From: Bacteroidales bacterium | GTDB taxonomy: Bacteria > Bacteroidota > Bacteroidia > Bacteroidales > ML635J-15 | Assembly (NCBI GenBank): GCA_028686735.1 | Contig: JAQUBO010000005.1 | Span: forward strand, 1 to 52,814 | Reading direction: 5' to 3' | DNA: 52,814 nucleotides | Shown: piece by piece, positions 43,602 to 50,125 of the stretch | Layout of the letters: each line of letters opens with the position of its first letter | Position numbering within the stretch: the first letter of the stretch is position 1 | Translations under genes and position numbers: made by a program | The notes under the pieces: model-generated | The model's input: only the letters and a program-made list of their open reading frames with translations | Database searches by the model: none | Told to the model about the DNA's origin: nothing

Positions 43602-44390
43602 CTACTCAATTATTATTTTAAAAGAATTTGGAATTCTATATACAACTAGCATAAAGATTTCCTGATTTGCAAATTTGGAAATCACAATTGTTGGTTCTCC
43701 GTCAAAGTCTAAAATATCAGCATTTGCCCACATATCTTCACTTATATTCTCAAACCAGTAATCAGCATCAAAAGTTACGTTAGCAGTAACTGGGATGTCC
43801 TTATTTAGGACAACTTCACTATCTTGATTTGTGGATATGACAACCTTTTCAAAAACTTCAGGAGAATAAACCTCTAGACGGAAAGGAATTTCTTCATCTT
43901 CTGTCTCAAGATTTACATAACCTTCAACATAAAGATTGTACTTTTCGGTATCATAATAGTCTATGAAATCCTCGTCATCACCATCGTCATCATCTCTTTC
44001 CTCGTCGTCATCATCATCATCATTTTGTCCAATTGGATTAATTGGAGGATCAAACTCATAGGTTTCAAAACTAATTTTAAGTCTCGGATAAATACCCTGA
44101 GGTATATCAAAATCTAATTCTTTACTTGTACTTTCTTTATTAAAAGCGATAGATAGTCCAGAGGCGATATTTCGCACGAAATAAATATTATCCCCTTCGT
44201 TTCTTTCTCCTTCAACTTCTATACTGGCGATTGTAATGGCACCTGCTGTAACTTCAAAAATATCGGTTTCACTTTCTAAAAGATTCATTTTAACATTTAC
44301 CGCAGTAGGTAATTTCCAAACATCATTATCGTCGCACGAAACAAGCCATGCTAAAGAAATTACAATTAATAATATGCTAATTTTTTTCAT
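43602..44390 (-). CDS. DUF4382-like lipoprotein with an acidic tract
   Basis: A 262-aa lipoprotein (lipobox L-V-S-C, Cys19). The opening VNVKMNLLESETDIFEVTAGAITIASIEVEGE and later LDFDIPQGIYPRLKISFETYEFDPP resemble DUF4382 beta-sandwich proteins. Residues 123-143 are almost all Asp/Glu (QNDDDDDDEERDDDDGDDED), a possible Ca2+-binding or charged spacer. It is the first gene of the sigma operon, 21 bp before the sigma gene, and has the ECF-type motif 26 bp before its ATG. The role is unknown; an envelope sensor is one option. Confidence 0.7.
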   Translation of the reverse strand: MKKISILLIVISLAWLVSCDDNDVWKLPTAVNVKMNLLESETDIFEVTAGAITIASIEVEGERNEGDNIYFVRNIASGLSIAFNKESTSKELDFDIPQGIYPRLKISFETYEFDPPINPIGQNDDDDDDEERDDDDGDDEDFIDYYDTEKYNLYVEGYVNLETEDEEIPFRLEVYSPEVFEKVVISTNQDSEVVLNKDIPVTANVTFDADYWFENISEDMWANADILDFDGEPTIVISKFANQEIFMLVVYRIPNSFKIIIE

Positions 44391-44416
44391 AATTATATAG
44401 TCATTCTTAATGTTAA

Positions 44417-44445
44417 GATGATTTAAAAGTTAAAATGGTTGGAAT
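44417..44445 (-). promoter_or_regulatory. Putative ECF sigma-factor promoter of the DUF4382-sigma operon
   Basis: Minus-strand ATTCCAACCATTTTA, nine bases, TCATC, as at 41432-41460. It is 26 bp before the DUF4382 ATG. Suggests that the sigma factor drives its own operon. Confidence 0.65.
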
Positions 44446-44617
44446 TTTTAAAAAAAAGTTTTTTGGACTCCAAATATGACGCTCCATTAATGTTCAATAT
44501 GCTTCCACTGTTGTATTTGGTATCATCGAAACAAAAAAGGAATCCATTATCAACCTTTTTAGATGTGTTTATTCGTCGATTTAGTTTGATACGCAATTAT
44601 AGAGCATCTTCCTCAAA

Positions 44618-47600
44618 TTAAATTTTTACACTCAAGACAACTGGTATCTTTTCAACTATTTTATGTCCTGTTAAATTAAACATCTCGATATATATTATGT
44701 AAATTCCTGGTTGGCATAGATTATTTCCATTGTCAAATCCATCCCAAAACACATTACCTTTTACACCTAACATTTCGTTGTTCTTTAAGTAGGTAATAAA
44801 ATTACCACCCGAGCCATAAACTGCTATTGTTGCTGTATATCCAGGTTCATCAAGATTATATGAGATGGTAAGTCTGTCGTCAAATCCGTCATTGTCGGGA
44901 GAGAACACTTCAGGTTCAATGTTTATTACAGATTCGCTTACTATTTGGTCAGAATATTGCGAGTTTACGTATCCTGGAGTTGCAAATCCAACATCTTGTG
45001 CTGCCGAGTGCCAGTTTCCAACATCGTCAGATGGACTGTCGTAATTTATCCTTTCTAACGAAACGCCGTCTTTTGACGCTAATAGCTTATAATGTTGTTC
45101 CTCTGTATAAGTAAGCTTATCAATATTATTCATGTATCTGTCTGCAATAATTACTGTGCCCTCCTTATCTGGCATTGATGGTATTTTTTTTACTTTGTAA
45201 AGATTTTCAGGATACATAATATAATAATTGTCTGATAGGTGCTGAATATCTTCACTAATTGCACAAAATTCGCCAGGAAGCAGCAAACGGCTGATATCTG
45301 TAATTTGATAAACATCTTTTATTGCCCCTAATTCATCTGTATTCATTATCCATAATAGTTTGAGGTCTAATACTCTGTCTGAGTTATTATATAATTCAAC
45401 AAAATCAGATCCTCCAGAGAGAGGATTAAATAATACCTCATTAATAACAATGTCTTCTGGTTGCACAGAATCGGCTATAGCAAATCGTATTGAAGTGTTT
45501 TGCAGTACTGTATTTCCAGCACAGTCTCTTATTGAATCTTTGCAGTTAAGATAATATACTGTTCCTATTTCAAATGCTCCATCAAATTTCATTGTAATTT
45601 TTGCAAAATCTGGTTCAGCAGCATCTAACCAATTTGGATTTCCAAACTGGGCTACTTCAAAATTTTCAATATTATTTGCATACTCTTCTTGTAATGTTTC
45701 GTTAAAATATACAATTACTGTATTTGAGTCAGTGGCCTCGGCAGCAATAGGGTAGGGACTTGTTATATCTGGATTATTTCCATAAACAGAATTTTGAAAT
45801 CCTGGTGTTCCTCCGCTAATGTCTTTTGAGGCTATCCAATTTTCTATACCTTCGCAAGGATTGTTCAAATCTATCATTTCAAGTGAATATCCTCCATTTT
45901 TCTTAAAGCTGTCTTTGTACCAAGTGTCGCTGTAGGTAATGGTATGAATAACATCCCCAGAACTGTTTTTTAAAGTTAATACTGCTCCACTATTTGTTAA
46001 TGCTGGAAAACTTTCTACGCCTGATATGTTTATGCTCTCATCGAACAAACTAATGTAATTAATATGGCAAAGCACAAGATATTGTCCAGATTCAATATGT
46101 GATAATCCTAAACTTCGAGTGGTACTACCAGCACTAATTGTCCATCCCGATAGATCGAGATTATATTCTGTACTATTGTATAATTCAATATATTCTGCAT
46201 CGGGTAATAAAACTACCGGATCGGGTTTTGCCATTATTTCACTAATCAAAATTTCATAAGGTTTTGCACGGTAAATTAAGAAAGAACTTGTTTGGGTTAC
46301 TAGTATGTTTCCGCAGTAATCAGGAATGTTTTCAACAGTTAATTCATAATTTGTATTCTCGATGAATGATGCTGGATATTGAATAATAATTGCATTTACA
46401 TTTTGTGGATCTACCATTGCATAAATAGGGTTTCCAAATCCTTGATTTACTGAGTAATTTGTTACTATAAGAGATTCTGCTGTGTCTGTTGGCTCATTAA
46501 ATAAGACAGTTAGCTCATTAGCTGCTGAAACCGAAACATTAAGCACTATAGGAGGGATTGTGTCAATGTTTATTGCATAAACAGAATTTATTTCTCCTGG
46601 AGTTCCACCTCTATTGTCATTGGATGCTATCCAGTTTGTTTGTGGCGAACAGGTGTTGTTTGGATCAATTTTTTCAAGCGACCAACCACCATCTTTTTTA
46701 TTAGGATCTTGATACCATTGATCGGTGTATGAAATCTCATCTATTACAATTCCTGCTGTATCAAATATTGTAATTGTTTGTCCACTGTTTGTGATTAATG
46801 GAAAAGAGGGAACTCCTAAGGTATTACCATAAGGTTCTAATAAATGTACACTATCCTCTTTACAAAGTAAGAGATACTCACCAGAACTAAAAGCGTATGT
46901 TGGTATAGTTCTTAATGATGATCCATGCTGATAAGACCAATTTTTTAAATCAATAGTGTATTCACTATTATTATACAGCTCAACATATTCGACATCAGGT
47001 AAGCCTACAACAGGATTTGGTTTTGCCATTATTTCGTTAATGGTAATCATTCCTGGTTCAAAGATAATGTATGAGAAAGGAACTGCACCAGCCTCAATCA
47101 CATTTGAGTGTGAATCTTCTATGTTTTCATATTGCAAGGTATATTCGTTAGGAGAAATAAGAGGATTTGCCAGTTCCAGTAAGACTTGTGAGTTAGTTGC
47201 CCCATAAAAACTTACTGATGCAGGATGTCCAATACTGTTGTCAATTAAATAATTATCAATATTTAAAGCTGTTGTAGGATCAAGGTCTTCGTCAAAACTC
47301 AATACTATATTTTGATTATCAATAATTTGATGAGATACAAATGATGGAGGCACTAAATCAACATAAGGGTCGCCTGTAACTATAAAATCATCAAAGAAAA
47401 AATGATTTGCACGGGTTTTTGAGTATATGCAAGCCACGCCAAAATGTTGAGAGCTTAAATATGTATTGTCAAATACTGAACCCTCGGTGTAATAATCCGT
47501 TCCTCCAATGGTATCAGACATTAGTGTCCAGTTACCATCGAAATCGCGAGTAACATTAACTCTAACATTAACTGAGGCCATATTAACACGATTGTCTGTT

Positions 47601-48007
47601 CCGTCTATTATCATTGTGCTGCCTGAGTTATCTTTACGATATAAGCTTATTTCATCAGCAGTATTTCCTATTTTCACAAAATACCCTTGTGTAGCTGCAG
47701 TAAGCTCACTAGTGTTTGCAGAAAGATATATATCACAATAATTTGATCCTGAAGGATTAAAATCGAGCTTAACCAAAAACTCCCAACTTGCATCATAAAA
47801 AGCCTCTGAGGCTGTAGAAAGATAAGAAGTACCGCCCTCTTCAGAATTTCCATCAAGTTGAAGTTCGTTTGATGCGTTTACAATAAAATCTGATGTGTTA
47901 CCGACCCACGCAGGATTTGATGTAAAATCTCCATCAGAAAAATCATCTGTAAATTGGGCAAACATCGAAATTGATAAGAATGTAAAAATAACTGCTAATA
48001 TTTTCAT
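44618..48007 (-). CDS. Secreted lamin-tail-domain protein
   Basis: A 1129-aa secreted protein. Signal peptide MKILAVIFTFLSISMFAQ; a LamG-like beta domain (19-215); then SbsA/Ig-like domains alternating with three lamin-tail domains that open ITINEIMAKPNPVVGLPDVEYVELYN, ILISEIMAKPDPVVLLPDAEYIELYN and IVINEVLFNPLSGGSDFVELYN. The end (VFSPDNDGFDDRLTISY ... VFWDGFDNGNNLCQPGIYIIYIEMFN) is a FlgD-like Ig domain common at the C-terminus of T9SS-linked proteins, though not a textbook type A or B domain. Probably a cell-surface or outer-membrane-associated structural protein; ligand unknown. Stands alone with 227 bp to the next gene. Confidence 0.8.
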   Translation of the reverse strand: MKILAVIFTFLSISMFAQFTDDFSDGDFTSNPAWVGNTSDFIVNASNELQLDGNSEEGGTSYLSTASEAFYDASWEFLVKLDFNPSGSNYCDIYLSANTSELTAATQGYFVKIGNTADEISLYRKDNSGSTMIIDGTDNRVNMASVNVRVNVTRDFDGNWTLMSDTIGGTDYYTEGSVFDNTYLSSQHFGVACIYSKTRANHFFFDDFIVTGDPYVDLVPPSFVSHQIIDNQNIVLSFDEDLDPTTALNIDNYLIDNSIGHPASVSFYGATNSQVLLELANPLISPNEYTLQYENIEDSHSNVIEAGAVPFSYIIFEPGMITINEIMAKPNPVVGLPDVEYVELYNNSEYTIDLKNWSYQHGSSLRTIPTYAFSSGEYLLLCKEDSVHLLEPYGNTLGVPSFPLITNSGQTITIFDTAGIVIDEISYTDQWYQDPNKKDGGWSLEKIDPNNTCSPQTNWIASNDNRGGTPGEINSVYAINIDTIPPIVLNVSVSAANELTVLFNEPTDTAESLIVTNYSVNQGFGNPIYAMVDPQNVNAIIIQYPASFIENTNYELTVENIPDYCGNILVTQTSSFLIYRAKPYEILISEIMAKPDPVVLLPDAEYIELYNSTEYNLDLSGWTISAGSTTRSLGLSHIESGQYLVLCHINYISLFDESINISGVESFPALTNSGAVLTLKNSSGDVIHTITYSDTWYKDSFKKNGGYSLEMIDLNNPCEGIENWIASKDISGGTPGFQNSVYGNNPDITSPYPIAAEATDSNTVIVYFNETLQEEYANNIENFEVAQFGNPNWLDAAEPDFAKITMKFDGAFEIGTVYYLNCKDSIRDCAGNTVLQNTSIRFAIADSVQPEDIVINEVLFNPLSGGSDFVELYNNSDRVLDLKLLWIMNTDELGAIKDVYQITDISRLLLPGEFCAISEDIQHLSDNYYIMYPENLYKVKKIPSMPDKEGTVIIADRYMNNIDKLTYTEEQHYKLLASKDGVSLERINYDSPSDDVGNWHSAAQDVGFATPGYVNSQYSDQIVSESVINIEPEVFSPDNDGFDDRLTISYNLDEPGYTATIAVYGSGGNFITYLKNNEMLGVKGNVFWDGFDNGNNLCQPGIYIIYIEMFNLTGHKIVEKIPVVLSVKI

Positions 48008-48159
48008 AATTTAAGAATTAAATCAAAACTGATACAAACTGAATTGTAAAACATATTATTAAACAAAATTACCAAAAAAAATTAGAATAATCATTTTTTA
48101 ATAAGTAAGAGGTAGTAAAATCTTTATTTTTAATTATTTTTACATCAAAATAGTAAAAC

Positions 48160-49152
48160 ATGAAACTTGCAATAGTTGGGGTTACAGGAATGGTTGGAGG
48201 AGAAATTCTCAAGGTACTTGATGATTTTATTGTTGAGATTGAAGAGTTTTATCCTGTTGCCTCTGAAAGATCTGCTGGAAAAACAATGTTTTTTCGAGAA
48301 AAGGAATATAAAATTCTAAATTTATCACAAACTCTTGAGAAGGAAATTGATATTGTGATTTTTTCGGCTGGCAGTACTATTTCTTTAGAATGGGCACCAA
48401 AATTTGCAAAAAAAGGTGTTTATGTTGTTGATAATTCATCAGCTTGGCGAATGTATGCCGACATAAAATTGATAGTCCCCGAAGTTAATATATCATTATT
48501 AAATCCTGATGATAAAATAATTGCAAATCCTAATTGTAGCACTATTCAATTGGCGGTTGTTTTGTCCCCATTGCATAAACTTTATGGATTAAAAAGAGTT
48601 ATTGTTTCAACTTATCAGTCTGTTACAGGCTCTGGGTTTAAAGGGGCTAACCAATTGTTAGAAGAAGAAAACGGACAAATTGCTTCAAATCCAGTTTATC
48701 CGCATCAGATATATCATAATTGTATTCCGCAAGGTGGTGCTTTTTTAGACAATTTATATACTGAAGAAGAAGAAAAGCTTATTAACGAAACACGAAAAAT
48801 TCTTAACTTATCTAAATTAGCAATTACCACAACAGTTGTTAGAGTGCCAGTCTTAGGCGGACATAGTGAGAGTGTAAATATTGAGTTTTATGAAAAACCC
48901 GATTTAAAAGAAATTAATGAGATATTGGCAGAGTCAATGGGAATTGTATTACAAGATGCTCCTTTTGAAAATTTGTATCCAATGCCGTTAGCAATTAAAG
49001 GAAGAAATGAGACTTTCGTTGGCAGAATGAGATATGATAATTCAAATGAAAACGCAATAAATTTATGGGTAGTTGCTGATAACTTGCGAAAAGGAGCTGC
49101 AACAAATACCGTTCAGATAGCACAATATATTGCAGATAATTTTATTGATTAA
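48160..49152 (+). CDS. asd: Aspartate-semialdehyde dehydrogenase
   Basis: A 330-aa cytosolic enzyme: NADP-binding IVGVTGMVGGEILKVL (5-20), DNSSAWRM, the active-site IANPNCSTIQL (Cys126), and the His motif VPVLGGHSESVNIEF. It reduces aspartyl phosphate to aspartate semialdehyde, feeding lysine, diaminopimelate, threonine and methionine. Length matches the family. Its TAA stop overlaps the next gene's ATG by one base, though the two functions are unlike. Confidence 0.95.
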   Translation: MKLAIVGVTGMVGGEILKVLDDFIVEIEEFYPVASERSAGKTMFFREKEYKILNLSQTLEKEIDIVIFSAGSTISLEWAPKFAKKGVYVVDNSSAWRMYADIKLIVPEVNISLLNPDDKIIANPNCSTIQLAVVLSPLHKLYGLKRVIVSTYQSVTGSGFKGANQLLEEENGQIASNPVYPHQIYHNCIPQGGAFLDNLYTEEEEKLINETRKILNLSKLAITTTVVRVPVLGGHSESVNIEFYEKPDLKEINEILAESMGIVLQDAPFENLYPMPLAIKGRNETFVGRMRYDNSNENAINLWVVADNLRKGAATNTVQIAQYIADNFID

Positions 49153-49937
49153 TGAGCAGACGACGAAAGAAAAAATACAGTCGAAAGAAGTTGTTAGCGA
49201 TACTAAGTATTATTATAATATTTTTTGTTGGATATTACTTTTATCCTGATATTATTTCGTTGTTTAAAAAACATCAGCAAAAGTCTCAAGCTTATGAGGT
49301 TTTCAGAAAAGAGCTTAGCGACTATTCAGTGTTTGGCATAGATGTTTCTCATTATCAAACCAATATAAATTGGGAGAAATTATTAAAAACGCATAAAATA
49401 GATTTTGTAATTGTTCGTGCGACAATGGGGCATAATAAGACAGATTCTAAGTTTTTAAAAAATTGGAAAGCCTTAAATAATGCCAAAATTATAAAAGGTG
49501 CGTATCATTATTATCGTCCCGACGAAAATAGTACAGTTCAAGCAAAAAATTATATAAAAAATGTTGAGCTAAAAGCTGGGGATTTACCCCCAGTACTGGA
49601 TATTGAAAAATATAGCCGAGTGCAGAGTATTAACAGTTTAAAAGCAGGATTATTAAATTGGTTAGAGATTGTCGAGAAACAATACGGAGTAACACCAATA
49701 TTATATACTTATCATAATTTTTATGTTAGCACTATTAAAAAAGACAAACGTTTTGATAAATATCCTGTTTGGATTGCGTGGTACAATGTTAAACAGAATC
49801 CCAACTCCGTACTTTCTGATTGGGTCTTTTGGCAATTTACCGATAAGGGGATATTAGAAGGTATTGAGGGAGATGTTGATATAAATGTTTTTAATGGAAA
49901 AATACATGAAATTGAGGTTCTTAGAATTAAAAACTAA
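49152..49937 (+). CDS. GH25 family lysozyme-like protein
   Basis: A 261-aa protein. Basic cytosolic start (MSRRRKKKYSRKKL), one membrane helix (about 14-32), then a GH25 (Cpl-1/Chalaropsis type) domain: FGIDVSHYQTNINWEKL with the catalytic Asp, FVIVRATMG, GAYHYYRPDE, PPVLDIEKYSR (second acid pair), PILYTYHNFY, PVWIAWYN and WVFWQFTDKG. It should hydrolyse peptidoglycan from the periplasmic face of the inner membrane, or be released. The catalytic acids are intact. Co-translated with asd. Confidence 0.88.
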   Translation: MSRRRKKKYSRKKLLAILSIIIIFFVGYYFYPDIISLFKKHQQKSQAYEVFRKELSDYSVFGIDVSHYQTNINWEKLLKTHKIDFVIVRATMGHNKTDSKFLKNWKALNNAKIIKGAYHYYRPDENSTVQAKNYIKNVELKAGDLPPVLDIEKYSRVQSINSLKAGLLNWLEIVEKQYGVTPILYTYHNFYVSTIKKDKRFDKYPVWIAWYNVKQNPNSVLSDWVFWQFTDKGILEGIEGDVDINVFNGKIHEIEVLRIKN

Positions 49938-50125
49938 GACTTTATATGATAAAATTTTGTGTTTATTGCTATATCGGATCCCTTCAGAGAACAAGAGGGT
50001 GCGGAAAGAAAAGTTAAAAAGTTGTTACAACACTCGGATTACAAATAAAATCTAATGAGCAGTAGTAGTAACTTGTAAAATAATAATAGGACTGTTTGGA
50101 GAACGCAAAACAAAAAACAGTATGC
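49938..50125. other. Intergenic stretch between convergent genes
   Basis: No gene, RNA or strong hairpin terminator seen. AT-rich throughout apart from a short GGATCCCTTCAGAGAACAAG segment. Confidence 0.5.

Noticed and set aside
44439..44621. A 60-codon plus-strand ORF
   Set aside because: It overlaps the shared ECF-type motif and shows no domain or start context; likely chance.
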